Source of the DNA: an uncultured Pigmentiphaga sp.
GTDB lineage: Bacteria; Pseudomonadota; Gammaproteobacteria; Burkholderiales; Burkholderiaceae_B
DNA length: 64,000 nucleotides
NCBI GenBank assembly: GCA_937891425.1
Contig: CALAGD010000064.1
Coordinates: 1-64,000 of the forward strand
Direction of reading: 5' to 3'
The notes under the pieces were generated by a model. That model made no database searches. It was not told the origin of the DNA and saw nothing but the letters and a program-made list of their open reading frames with translations. Positions 8,629 through 17,164 of this stretch are shown piece by piece (positions within the stretch are counted from its first letter, which is position 1; each line of letters starts with the position of its first letter). A program made the position numbers and the translations under genes.

Positions 8629-9972
8629 ATGACAACCACACGCAAATACTTTGGTACGGATGGCGTCCGAGGAGAAGTTGGAGGTGCCGTCATCAACGCC
8701 GAATTCGCATTGCGCCTGGGCTATGCTGCCGGGCGCGTGCTCGCCCAGCAGGGTCAGGCCGACGAGCGCCCGGAGGTACTCATCGGCAAGGACACGCGGA
8801 TTTCCGGTTATCTGCTCGAATCAGCCCTGGAAGCCGGGCTGGCCGCCGCCGGCGTCGACGTACTGCTCGCCGGCCCCATGCCCACCCCCGCGGTAGCCTA
8901 TCTCACGCGTGCGTTACGGCTCTCGGCGGGCATCGTCATCAGCGCCTCCCACAACCCCTATTACGACAACGGGATCAAGTTCTTTTCCGCAGGCGGCATG
9001 AAATTGCCCGACGAACTCGAAGCCCGTATCGAAGCCGCTCTGGAGGACGGTATCGGTTGCGAGCGCTCCGAGCACCTGGGCCGTGCGCGCCGCCTCGACG
9101 ATGCACCCGGGCGCTATATCGAGTTCTGCAAGAGCAGCTTTCCCAATGCATTTGATCTTACCGGCCTGAAAATCGTGGTGGACGCTGCACACGGTGCGGC
9201 CTACCACGTGGCCCCAAGCGTCTTCCGCGAGCTGGGTGCCGAAGTGACAGAGATCGGCTGCCGTCCGAATGGTCTGAACATCAACGAGCACATCGGGGCC
9301 ACCCACCCGCACACGCTTGCTGCGGCGGTCAGGCAGTATGGCGCCGACCTTGGCATCGCCCTCGACGGCGACGCCGACCGCCTCGTCATGGTAGACAGCC
9401 GCGGCCGCATCTACAACGGTGACGAGCTGCTGTACATCATCGTGCGTGAGCGCCTGGCGCGTGCGGTTCCCGTACCAGGTGTGGTGGGCACGCTGATGAC
9501 GAATTTCGCGTTCGAACGCCAGATGAGCGAACTGGGCATCGAGTTCGTGCGTGCTGCCGTGGGCGACCGTTACGTGCTCGAGTGTCTGCTTGAGAAAGGC
9601 TGGAAGCTGGGTGGCGAAAGCTCGGGCCATCTGATCTGCCTGGATTGCCACACCACGGGCGACGGCATCATCGCAGCCCTGCAGGTACTGGCCGCCATGC
9701 GCCGCCAGGCAGCCACGCTGCCTGAACTCGTGCAGGACCTGCGCCTGTACCCGCAGAAGCTCATCAACGCACCGCTGCAACCGGGCCTCGACTGGCGCGA
9801 ACACGAGCCCTTGCAGGCCGCCTATCGCGAGGTTCAGGCAGAACTCGCTGGCCGTGGGCGTGCGCTGATCCGGGCGTCGGGCACCGAACCCAAGCTGCGG
9901 CTCATGGTGGAAGCCGATGACGAGGCGCTGGCTGCGCGTTGCGCCGAGCGCCTCGCGGCCAGCCTGGGATGA
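8629..9972 (+). CDS. glmM: Phosphoglucosamine mutase
   Basis: The 447-residue protein starts with YFGTDGVRGEVG and carries the active-site phosphoserine loop GIVISASHNPYYDNGIK, the metal loop DGDADR and the substrate loop ESSGH. A C-terminal RASGTEPKLR binds phosphate. It converts glucosamine-6-phosphate to glucosamine-1-phosphate for UDP-GlcNAc, hence peptidoglycan and LPS. The ATG at 8629 is 10 nt after folP, so the two are probably co-transcribed. It ends 12 nt before the stop of the convergent cation transporter gene. Confidence 0.97.
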   Translation: MTTTRKYFGTDGVRGEVGGAVINAEFALRLGYAAGRVLAQQGQADERPEVLIGKDTRISGYLLESALEAGLAAAGVDVLLAGPMPTPAVAYLTRALRLSAGIVISASHNPYYDNGIKFFSAGGMKLPDELEARIEAALEDGIGCERSEHLGRARRLDDAPGRYIEFCKSSFPNAFDLTGLKIVVDAAHGAAYHVAPSVFRELGAEVTEIGCRPNGLNINEHIGATHPHTLAAAVRQYGADLGIALDGDADRLVMVDSRGRIYNGDELLYIIVRERLARAVPVPGVVGTLMTNFAFERQMSELGIEFVRAAVGDRYVLECLLEKGWKLGGESSGHLICLDCHTTGDGIIAALQVLAAMRRQAATLPELVQDLRLYPQKLINAPLQPGLDWREHEPLQAAYREVQAELAGRGRALIRASGTEPKLRLMVEADDEALAARCAERLAASLG

Positions 9973-9984
9973 ATCCCGGGTGGT

Positions 9985-10599
9985 TCAGGACCAGTTCGCT
10001 GCCGGCGTGCTGACGGCGGCGGCGATCGCCAGCCCCACGAACACGATTGCAGCCGCGATACGCACCGCCCTGAGTGGTATGCGGTGTGCCAGACGGTCGC
10101 CCATGAACACTGCTGGCACATTTGCCAGCATCATGCCTAGGGTGGAGCCCAGCACTACCGCACCGAACGCCTGATACTGTGCCACCATGGCTACCGTGGC
10201 GAACTGGGTCTTGTCGCCCATCTCGGCCAGGAAGAATGCCACCAGCGTAGTGCCGAATACGCCCAGCCGCCGGGGCGTCTCGAGCTCATCTTCGTCAAGC
10301 TTGTCCGGGATGAGAATCCACACCGCCATTGCGGCAAATACGACGCACAGCGTCCACTTCAGCACGGTGGGCGTAAACAGCGTGACGAGCCAGTTGGCAA
10401 GCACCCCTGCCAGGCCATGATTGACCAGGGTAGCGAGAAGAATGGCGACGCAAATCGCGCCTGGGCGACGAAATCGTGCAGCAAGCACGAAAGACAGCAG
10501 CTGAGTCTTGTCACCGATTTCCGCCAGGGTAACAAGCCCGGTTGATACAAGAAAAGCTTCCAATGTGGCTCCGCAAGTGCCGCTCAAGACTGCACTCAC
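9985..10599 (-). CDS. Gdt1/TMEM165 (UPF0016) family cation transporter
   Basis: The 204-residue membrane protein has about six hydrophobic segments and the two family motifs E-x-G-D-K-T: LAEIGDKTQLLSF near residue 28 and LAEMGDKTQFATVA near residue 128. The two halves are inverted repeats. Family members move Mn2+ or Ca2+ in exchange for protons; which ion applies here is not visible. Its ATG (10599) overlaps the stop of the upstream EEP-family gene in an ATGA arrangement, implying coupled translation. No manganese riboswitch was seen in front of the pair. Confidence 0.9.
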   Translation of the reverse strand: MSAVLSGTCGATLEAFLVSTGLVTLAEIGDKTQLLSFVLAARFRRPGAICVAILLATLVNHGLAGVLANWLVTLFTPTVLKWTLCVVFAAMAVWILIPDKLDEDELETPRRLGVFGTTLVAFFLAEMGDKTQFATVAMVAQYQAFGAVVLGSTLGMMLANVPAVFMGDRLAHRIPLRAVRIAAAIVFVGLAIAAAVSTPAANWS

Positions 10600-11471
10600 G
10601 GCAGTTCAAGATCGGTAACGATAGGAACGTGGTCGGATAGTCCGGCCCAGGGGCGACCCCGCAGCACCCGCGCGCTGCGCACCGCGAAGCCACGCTGGTA
10701 GATGCGATCGAGCCGCAACCAGGGCATGGCTGCGGGGAAAGTACGCGGCGGTCTTGCCGTCAATGCCTGCGTGCCATGCCGCAGTCGAATGACGTTGTCG
10801 CCCGGTGCAGCGATCTCGCTGGCAGTGCCGAACCGCATGTCGCGCAGGACCTGAGTGAACGTACGCACCGTCTCGTTCATGGGAGGCAGCCCCGCACCAT
10901 TGGTTTTCGGGGCGCTCGCAAACACTTCATGTACGCTCAGGCGCTCGATGAGCAGCGACGACAGGCTGTGATTCCAGTCGTTGAAGTCGCCCGCTATGAG
11001 AATGGGCGCATGCTCGGGCACGGTCGACTCGATGCGCTCGACCAATGCCTGGGCCTGACGCACCCGGCTGACTGCGAACAGACCCAGATGCACCACGAAG
11101 CAGTGCACGATATGGTCGCCTATGCGAACCCGCGCATGCAGCAGCCCACGTTGTTCGAGCGCGTGGTCGGAGATGTCCTGGTTCTCGTAGTCGATGATGG
11201 GAAAGCGCGACAGCAGCGCATTGCCGTGGTCGGTGTAACGACGCACGGCGTTGCAGCCGTACACCACTTCACACCGCAATGCCGCCGCCAGCGACTCGTG
11301 CTGGGCATCGAGTATGCCCATGCGCTCGTTGCGCCCCTGTACCTCCTGCAGGAACACGAGGTCAGGGCTGAGATTGTGCAGACCGAGGCGCAGCTCGTTG
11401 AGACGGGCGCGACTGAGCACGCCCGACCGACCCTTGTGAATGTTGTAACTGACGATACGCAAACGGGACAT
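10596..11471 (-). CDS. Endonuclease/exonuclease/phosphatase (EEP) family protein
   Basis: The 291-residue protein has EEP-fold motifs in order: SYNIHKG, FLQEVQG (metal-binding Glu), DHGNALLSRFPI, LIAGDFNDWNHS (Asp/Asn pair) and SDHVPIVTDLELP at the C-terminus (catalytic Asp-His). All key residues are present. The substrate cannot be told; relatives act on DNA, phospholipids or phosphoinositides. No signal peptide is seen. The ATG at 11471 lies 50 nt after the aspS stop, so it may be read through from aspS, and its stop overlaps the start of the cation transporter gene. Confidence 0.88.
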   Translation of the reverse strand: MSRLRIVSYNIHKGRSGVLSRARLNELRLGLHNLSPDLVFLQEVQGRNERMGILDAQHESLAAALRCEVVYGCNAVRRYTDHGNALLSRFPIIDYENQDISDHALEQRGLLHARVRIGDHIVHCFVVHLGLFAVSRVRQAQALVERIESTVPEHAPILIAGDFNDWNHSLSSLLIERLSVHEVFASAPKTNGAGLPPMNETVRTFTQVLRDMRFGTASEIAAPGDNVIRLRHGTQALTARPPRTFPAAMPWLRLDRIYQRGFAVRSARVLRGRPWAGLSDHVPIVTDLELP

Positions 11472-11521
11472 ATCCAACCGTCGTTGCCGGCGGGTCGTCC
11501 GATCGAGCGCCCGCCCTGATG

Positions 11522-13318
11522 CTATAGGGTTTTGCTGTCGACCGACCGCAACCGGATGTGCAGCTCGCGCAACTGCTTCTCGTCGACCGGCGAAGGCGCA
11601 CGGGTAAGCAGGCACTGCGCACGCTGGGTTTTCGGGAAGGCGATGACGTCGCGAATCGAGTCTGCCCCCGTCAGCATGGTCACGATGCGATCCAGTCCGA
11701 ACGCGATGCCGCCATGGGGCGGTGCACCGTACTGCAAGGCATCGAGCAGGAACCCGAACTTGGCTTGCGCTTCCTCCTCGTCGATCTTCAACGCACTGAA
11801 AACCTTGCGCTGGACATCGACGCGGTGAATCCGGACAGAACCTCCACCGATTTCCCAGCCATTCAGGACCATGTCGTAGGCCTTCGCCAGGCAGACTTCG
11901 GGGCTGGTCTCGAGCAGGTCTTCGTGGCCGTCCTTCGGGCTGGTGAACGGGTGGTGGGCAGCGGTGTAGCGCTTCTCTTCTTCGTCGTACTCGAACATGG
12001 GGAAGTCGACCACCCACAGCGGTCGCCAGTCGTCGGTGAAGAGCCCGTTGGCACGACCGAACTCGCTATGCCCGATCTTCACGCGCAGCGCGCCAAGGGA
12101 ATCGTTGACGATCTTGGCACGGTCGGCACCGAAGAAAATGATGTCGCCATCTTGCGCACCCGTGCGCTCGAGCAGCGCAGCAATGGCTGCGTCATGCAGA
12201 TTCTTGACGATGGGGGCCTGCAGCCCTTCACGGCCCTTGCTGATGTCATTGACCTTGATCCAGGCAAGTCCGCGGGCACCATAGATGGCGACGAACTGGG
12301 TGAAGCTGTCGATCTCGCCACGCGAGAAGCTCCCGCCGTTCGGAACCCGCAGCGCCACCACGCGTCCGCCTTCCATGTTCGCCGCGCCAGAGAACACCTT
12401 GAACTCAACGTCCTTCATGACATCGGTGACGTCGGCAAATTCGAGTGCCACCCGCAGATCTGGCTTGTCGGAACCGTAACGACGCATGGCCTCGGCCCAC
12501 GTCATGACGGGAAACGGATCCGGCAGCTCAATGCCTTTCACGGCGCGGAATACGCGCCGGATCATTTCCTCGAATATGGATCGGATTTCGTGTTCATCAA
12601 GGAAAGAGGTTTCGCAATCGATCTGGGTGAACTCGGGTTGTCGGTCGGCGCGCAAGTCTTCGTCGCGGAAGCACTTGGTGATCTGGTAGTAGCGGTCGAA
12701 CCCCGACACCATCAACATCTGCTTGAAGAGCTGCGGAGATTGCGGCAGAGCGAAGAACTCGCCCGGGTGAACACGCGACGGCACCAGGTAGTCGCGCGCG
12801 CCTTCAGGCGTGCTGCGCGTGAGCATGGGCGTTTCGATGTCGATGAAACCATGCTCATCGAGATACTTGCGCACTTCGCGCGTGACGTGGTAGCGCAGCA
12901 TGAGGTTCTGCTGCATCTGCGGGCGCCGCAGGTCGAGCACCCGGTGCGTGAGCCGGGTAGTTTCCGACAGGTGGTCGTCGTCCAGCTGGAACGGCGGCGT
13001 GACCGATGGGTTCAGGATTTCGATGTCGTGCGCGACCACTTCGACTTCACCCGACTTGAGTTCCGGATTGATGGTACCTTCAGGCCGCTCACGTACCACA
13101 CCAGTGATGCGCACGCAGTATTCGTTGCGCAAACGCTCGGCAACGACGAATGCATCCTGCTGCGCAGGGTCGCACACCACCTGCGCCAAGCCTTCGCGAT
13201 CGCGCAAGTCGATGAAGATAATGCCGCCGTGGTCGCGGCGTCGATGCACCCAGCCGAACAGATTGACCGTCTGTCCGAGATGTTCGCGACAAACCTGGCC
13301 GGTATAGCACGTACGCAT
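11522..13318 (-). CDS. aspS: Aspartate--tRNA(Asp/Asn) ligase, probably non-discriminating
   Basis: The 598-residue class II synthetase has an N-terminal OB-fold anticodon domain (residues 1-105), motif 1 and motif 2 (TKCFRDEDLRADRQPEFTQ), the bacterial GAD insertion, and motif 3 (GIAFGLDRIVTMLTG). The anticodon-binding loop reads RRRDHGG, with His30 where the discriminating E. coli enzyme has Leu. Non-discriminating enzymes (for example Pseudomonas aeruginosa) have His there, so this one probably also makes Asp-tRNA(Asn) for GatCAB. The ATG at 13318 has AGGAAACACCCC just before it. Confidence 0.96.
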   Translation of the reverse strand: MRTCYTGQVCREHLGQTVNLFGWVHRRRDHGGIIFIDLRDREGLAQVVCDPAQQDAFVVAERLRNEYCVRITGVVRERPEGTINPELKSGEVEVVAHDIEILNPSVTPPFQLDDDHLSETTRLTHRVLDLRRPQMQQNLMLRYHVTREVRKYLDEHGFIDIETPMLTRSTPEGARDYLVPSRVHPGEFFALPQSPQLFKQMLMVSGFDRYYQITKCFRDEDLRADRQPEFTQIDCETSFLDEHEIRSIFEEMIRRVFRAVKGIELPDPFPVMTWAEAMRRYGSDKPDLRVALEFADVTDVMKDVEFKVFSGAANMEGGRVVALRVPNGGSFSRGEIDSFTQFVAIYGARGLAWIKVNDISKGREGLQAPIVKNLHDAAIAALLERTGAQDGDIIFFGADRAKIVNDSLGALRVKIGHSEFGRANGLFTDDWRPLWVVDFPMFEYDEEEKRYTAAHHPFTSPKDGHEDLLETSPEVCLAKAYDMVLNGWEIGGGSVRIHRVDVQRKVFSALKIDEEEAQAKFGFLLDALQYGAPPHGGIAFGLDRIVTMLTGADSIRDVIAFPKTQRAQCLLTRAPSPVDEKQLRELHIRLRSVDSKTL

Positions 13319-13447
13319 GGGGTGTTTCCTAGATGGTGGGATGGTTGAGACGCAAAATTCGAATGATCGGGTGCTTGCGGCACGCAACTGTTTCAGCGGT
13401 GGACGTGCGTGCGCGGAAAATCGTGGCGGTCCGGATGATCAGACTGG

Positions 13448-13471
13448 ATGCGGCGCCCGAAAGCGCCGCAT
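13448..13471 (-). terminator. Hairpin after the FmdB-family gene
   Basis: ATGCGGCGC (13448-13456) and GCGCCGCAT (13463-13471) form a perfect 9-bp stem with a 6-nt loop, 8 nt beyond the stop of the FmdB-like gene. There is no T tract on either strand, so it is not a convincing intrinsic terminator. Confidence 0.35.
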
Positions 13472-13479
13472 GCCCGACG

Positions 13480-13755
13480 TTACGATGCCGTGGCAGAACT
13501 GGCCGCTTCGCTGGCCGCCCCGCCAGACGAACTGCCAGCATCCGATGCGGAGGAACCGGAACCGGCGCTACCGTTGTTGCGGAAATCGGTAACGTACCAG
13601 CCCGTGCCCTTGAGCTGAAACCCCGCGGCGGTCACTTGCTTCACCAAAGCAGGCTTGCCGCACTGGGGGCAATCGACGAGTACCGGATCAGACATCTTTT
13701 GCAGAGCTTCATGCGGCTTGCCGCAAGCGCTGCAGGTGTATACGTAAATAGGCAT
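13480..13755 (-). CDS. FmdB-family zinc-ribbon protein
   Basis: The 91-residue protein opens with MPIYVYTCSACGKPHEALQK and has a second CPQCGK pair, a four-cysteine zinc ribbon, followed by the typical GFQLKGTGWYVTDF segment. The rest is a Ser/Gly/Ala-rich tail. This matches the FmdB/CxxC regulatory family, whose role in Burkholderiales is unknown. It lies upstream of aspS in the same direction, with 161 nt between, a common pairing. It is divergent from mrpA. Confidence 0.9.
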   Translation of the reverse strand: MPIYVYTCSACGKPHEALQKMSDPVLVDCPQCGKPALVKQVTAAGFQLKGTGWYVTDFRNNGSAGSGSSASDAGSSSGGAASEAASSATAS

Positions 13756-14011
13756 CGAACCTCTCGACTAATCCAAAACCCAACCTGTTATTTTACCGCG
13801 CGCGTGGAAACTTGGCGCCCGCGCCGTCCATGCTTCCGGACAACCCGGCGACACCATGCTCGCAGCGGACACAGTTATTGCAAGAGCATGACCAAACGTT
13901 AACGAGTATACGAGTCATGGCCAACCGTTTTACAATCGCCGATCGTAGTCACGGCCAGTCTCTGGTTCTGCTGCTTCCCGCCACTCAAGGCGCCCTGAAC
14001 CCGTTCGACGC

Positions 14012-16339
14012 ATGCATGCATCCCTTGCATTACCGGTACTGCTCAGTTTCTTCATGGGAATCGCGGCGGTCTGCTGCGGCCGCCGATGGGTTTCCTCGCT
14101 GGCAGTGCTGACTGCAACGGCCACATGCGTGCTGTACGCGCAGTTCGTGCCCCAGGTACTCGACGGGCATGTCATCACAAGCCCTTTCTGGCAGATAACC
14201 GCACTTGATATCGTGGGCGGCCTGCGTCTTGACGGCCTGGGAGCGCTCTTCGCCGTACTGATTTCCGCCATTGGTGCGCTGGTGTTCCTCTATGCCGGTC
14301 GATATCTGCACGGCGACACCCGACGGCATCGGCTACTCGTGGTGCTGCTGTTCTTCATGGGCTCCATGCTGGGGGCGGTCACTGCCGATGATGTCATCAT
14401 CCTGTTCATCTTCTGGGAACTCACCAGCCTGGCGTCGTTCTTTCTGATCGGCTACGACCACGAGATCCCCGAGGCACGCCACGCAGCGCTGCAGTCGCTG
14501 CTGATCACCGCTGGCGGAGGACTGGCGCTGCTGGCGGGGTTCATCCTCATTGCCGATGCAGCGGGTACCACCAGCCTCTCCGGCATCCTCGGTGCACGCG
14601 CCGCAGTGCTTTCCCATCCCCAGAGCATGACCGCCATGGGGCTGATCATTCTGGGATGCTTCACCAAGTCGGCCCAGTTTCCGTTCCATTTCTGGTTACC
14701 GAACGCGATGGCCGCCCCCACACCGGTATCGGCGTATCTGCACTCGGCCACCATGGTGAAGCTGGGGGTCTACCTGCTCGCCCGACTCTCGCCGCTATAC
14801 AGCGGCACGGCAGCATGGCATGGCACGCTCGTGCTCTTCGGCGCGCTCACTGCGTTCACCGGCATCCTGCTCGCCTTCCGCCATACCGATCTTAAGCGCA
14901 TCCTCGCGTATACGACGGTTTCCGCGCTGGGATTGCTCACGCTGCTACTGGGCGCAGGCACCGAGCTGGCCATCATTGCCGCCCTGGCCTTCCTCATGGT
15001 TCACGCGCTGTACAAGGCCAGCCTCTTCCTGCTGGCCGGCATCATCGACCACGCTACGGGCGTGCGTGACATCCGCCAGCTGCGTGGTCTGGGTCGGGCA
15101 ATGCCCCTGACGGCAGTCTTTACCGCGCTGGCGGCCCTGTCCATGGCGGGTGTTCCACCGCTGCTTGGTTTCGTCGCGAAAGAGCTCGTCTATGAATCCA
15201 TGCTGGCGGGCCCCCATCATGCGCTTGCCACCATCATCCTCACCTTCGTGGTCAACGCCGGCACCGTTGCCCTCGCCATTCTGCTCTCGGTACGCATCTT
15301 CGCCGGCCCGCGTCAGCCCACTCCCGTGCTCCCCCATGACCCACCCTGGGCCATGCTGACCGGGCCCGCCGTTCTCGCCACCATCGGGCTGATCGCCGGA
15401 GTGGCTCTGTCGGCTGTCACGGAACCCTGGATACGAACGGCCGCAACAGCCGTGCTGGGTTACCCCACCGTCCACGCACTGTCCATGTGGCACGGGCTTA
15501 CCCCGGTGCTGGGCCTCAGCGCCGTCACCATCGCGCTTGGCATATTGCTGTACTGCGCATGGACGCCCGTGCATCGCAGACTGGTGGCGACGACTGCCAT
15601 CGATCGACTTGCTCCTGAACGAGCCTATGACGCCATCCTGGCCGGCATGCTCTCGCTCGCACACGGCGTCACCATGTTCGTTCAAGGCGGCAGCCTGCGC
15701 ACCTATCTGCGTACCCTGTTCGCAGTTGCCACTGCTGCGCTCCTGGTTACCCTGCTGGGCAGGGAAGCCTTCCTGTGGCCTGGCATCTCGGTCGATCCTC
15801 TCGACCTGCGCTACTTGGCATTCGTCGGCATCATCGTGGGAGCACTGGCTGCAGCCCGCGCGCGAACCGCCTTCGTAGCCGTCATCGCAGCAGGGCTGAC
15901 CGGGTTCGGCGCAGCTCTGGTCTTTCTCTTCTTCGGCGCCCCCGACGTGTCGTTTACCCAGTTCTCGGTCGAGACGCTGCTGGTCGTCATTCTGGCGTCT
16001 ACGCTGGCCCAGGTGCCCATACCCACCGCCGACATACGCTCGCGCTCCCAGAAACGGTGCGACGCGGTGATCGGGATCGCTTTCGGTGCGGCCATTACGC
16101 TTACGCTACTGTCGTTGCTTGCGGTACCACTCGACCTTCGACTGACGGCCTGGTTTGGCGAGAACAGCCTGCTGGCAGCCCGCGGCCGCAACGTAGTCAA
16201 TGTGATCCTCGTCGATTTCCGCGCGCTCGACACACTGGGAGAAACCACCGTGCTGGCAATTGCTGCCTTTGCAGTGCACAGTCTGCTGCGCAGGGCGCGG
16301 CGTGTGCGCGCACTGCCGGCACATTCGAACAGGAAATAG
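14012..16339 (+). CDS. mrpA: Na+/H+ antiporter subunit MrpA
   Basis: This 775-residue membrane protein resembles NuoL over most of its length: about 14 spans, the FWELTSLASFFLIGYDHE helix with the key Glu, and the KSAQFPFHFWLP and HSATMVKLGVYLLAR segments with conserved Lys. The C-terminal part has the DUF4040/MbhD-like FFGAPDVSFTQFSVE and an MbhE-like end (VDFRALDTLGETTVL). It does not include the MrpB domain, which is a separate gene, so this is the seven-gene type. It forms the proton/sodium path of a hetero-oligomeric antiporter. mrpB follows after 12 nt. Confidence 0.94.
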   Translation: MHASLALPVLLSFFMGIAAVCCGRRWVSSLAVLTATATCVLYAQFVPQVLDGHVITSPFWQITALDIVGGLRLDGLGALFAVLISAIGALVFLYAGRYLHGDTRRHRLLVVLLFFMGSMLGAVTADDVIILFIFWELTSLASFFLIGYDHEIPEARHAALQSLLITAGGGLALLAGFILIADAAGTTSLSGILGARAAVLSHPQSMTAMGLIILGCFTKSAQFPFHFWLPNAMAAPTPVSAYLHSATMVKLGVYLLARLSPLYSGTAAWHGTLVLFGALTAFTGILLAFRHTDLKRILAYTTVSALGLLTLLLGAGTELAIIAALAFLMVHALYKASLFLLAGIIDHATGVRDIRQLRGLGRAMPLTAVFTALAALSMAGVPPLLGFVAKELVYESMLAGPHHALATIILTFVVNAGTVALAILLSVRIFAGPRQPTPVLPHDPPWAMLTGPAVLATIGLIAGVALSAVTEPWIRTAATAVLGYPTVHALSMWHGLTPVLGLSAVTIALGILLYCAWTPVHRRLVATTAIDRLAPERAYDAILAGMLSLAHGVTMFVQGGSLRTYLRTLFAVATAALLVTLLGREAFLWPGISVDPLDLRYLAFVGIIVGALAAARARTAFVAVIAAGLTGFGAALVFLFFGAPDVSFTQFSVETLLVVILASTLAQVPIPTADIRSRSQKRCDAVIGIAFGAAITLTLLSLLAVPLDLRLTAWFGENSLLAARGRNVVNVILVDFRALDTLGETTVLAIAAFAVHSLLRRARRVRALPAHSNRK

Positions 16340-16351
16340 CGCAAACTCCTC

Positions 16352-16765
16352 ATGAAGCCATCCCTGATACTGCGCACGACCTCGACGCCCATCCTTTTGC
16401 TTGCAGCACTCTACTCGTTGTACATCCTCCTGCGCGGCCACAATGCACCGGGCGGAGGTTTCATCGGAGGTCTCATCGCCGGTGTTGGCATTCTCTTCTA
16501 TGCCATCGGGCGCGGCCGCGATGACGCGCTGCGGCTCCTGCGGCTGCCCCCCATCGCGTTCTGTGCCATTGGCGTAAGCTGCGCACTTGTCAGCGGCCTG
16601 TTCGGGCTGTTGCCGGGCACTGACTACCTCACCCATCAATGGAGCGAGATCGACCTGCTCGGCTTTGCGTTTCCGTTGGGCACGACCCTGCTCTTCGATC
16701 TCGGCGTGTACCTGACCGTGCTTGGCACGGTCAGTACGATCTTCCTCAACCTCGTCCGGCGTTAG
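16352..16765 (+). CDS. mrpB: Na+/H+ antiporter subunit MrpB
   Basis: The 137-residue protein has four predicted spans and the MnhB hallmark LLRGHNAPGGGFIGGLIAGV near residue 26. The C-terminal FDLGVYLTVLGTVSTI is also typical. It sits between mrpA and mrpC with gaps of 12 and 6 nt and works as part of the membrane antiporter complex. Confidence 0.95.
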   Translation: MKPSLILRTTSTPILLLAALYSLYILLRGHNAPGGGFIGGLIAGVGILFYAIGRGRDDALRLLRLPPIAFCAIGVSCALVSGLFGLLPGTDYLTHQWSEIDLLGFAFPLGTTLLFDLGVYLTVLGTVSTIFLNLVRR

Positions 16766-16771
16766 ACCAAC

Positions 16772-17164
16772 ATGAACGTTCTGCTGGCTGTTGCGATAGG
16801 CGTTGTCGTGGCGGTGGGGGTCTATCTCTTCCTGAGCCGTGATCTTGCGCGCATGCTGCTGGGTTTCATGCTTTTCAGTACTGCCACCAATCTGCTCTTG
16901 CTGCTGGTCGGCCGCATCGGTCCCATCACACCTGCGCTGATCGAGGAACCCGCCACTACGCTGGCGGAAAGTGCGGCCAATTCTCTGCCCCAGGCACTCA
17001 TTCTCACTGCCATCGTGATTGGCTTCGGCATGACCGCCTTCACGCTCATACTGGCGTTGGTCGCCTACCGCCGCTTCCAGACCCTGGATGCCGACGCACT
17101 AAACGTGGCCGAATCGATCGATCCGCCAGTGCTGTCCAATGACGAGAAAGGGACACGTTCCTGA
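16772..17164 (+). CDS. mrpC: Na+/H+ antiporter subunit MrpC
   Basis: The 130-residue NuoK-like protein has three spans. Diagnostic segments are LLGFMLFSTATNLLLL and the PLPQALILTAIVIGFG-type helix, here NSLPQALILTAIVIGFGMTA. The cytoplasmic tail is short and acidic. Its TGA shares one base with the ATG of mrpD (TGATG at 17162-17166), so translation is coupled. Confidence 0.95.
   Translation: MNVLLAVAIGVVVAVGVYLFLSRDLARMLLGFMLFSTATNLLLLLVGRIGPITPALIEEPATTLAESAANSLPQALILTAIVIGFGMTAFTLILALVAYRRFQTLDADALNVAESIDPPVLSNDEKGTRS

Noticed and set aside
11558..13348. A 596-codon open frame on the plus strand opposite aspS.
   Set aside because: aspS on the minus strand is beyond doubt; the antisense frame has no recognisable domain or ribosome site.
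13840..14011. Possible promoter of the mrp operon (TTGCAA, TATACG and TACAAT sequences).
   Set aside because: No pair of boxes has an acceptable spacing, so no promoter is called.
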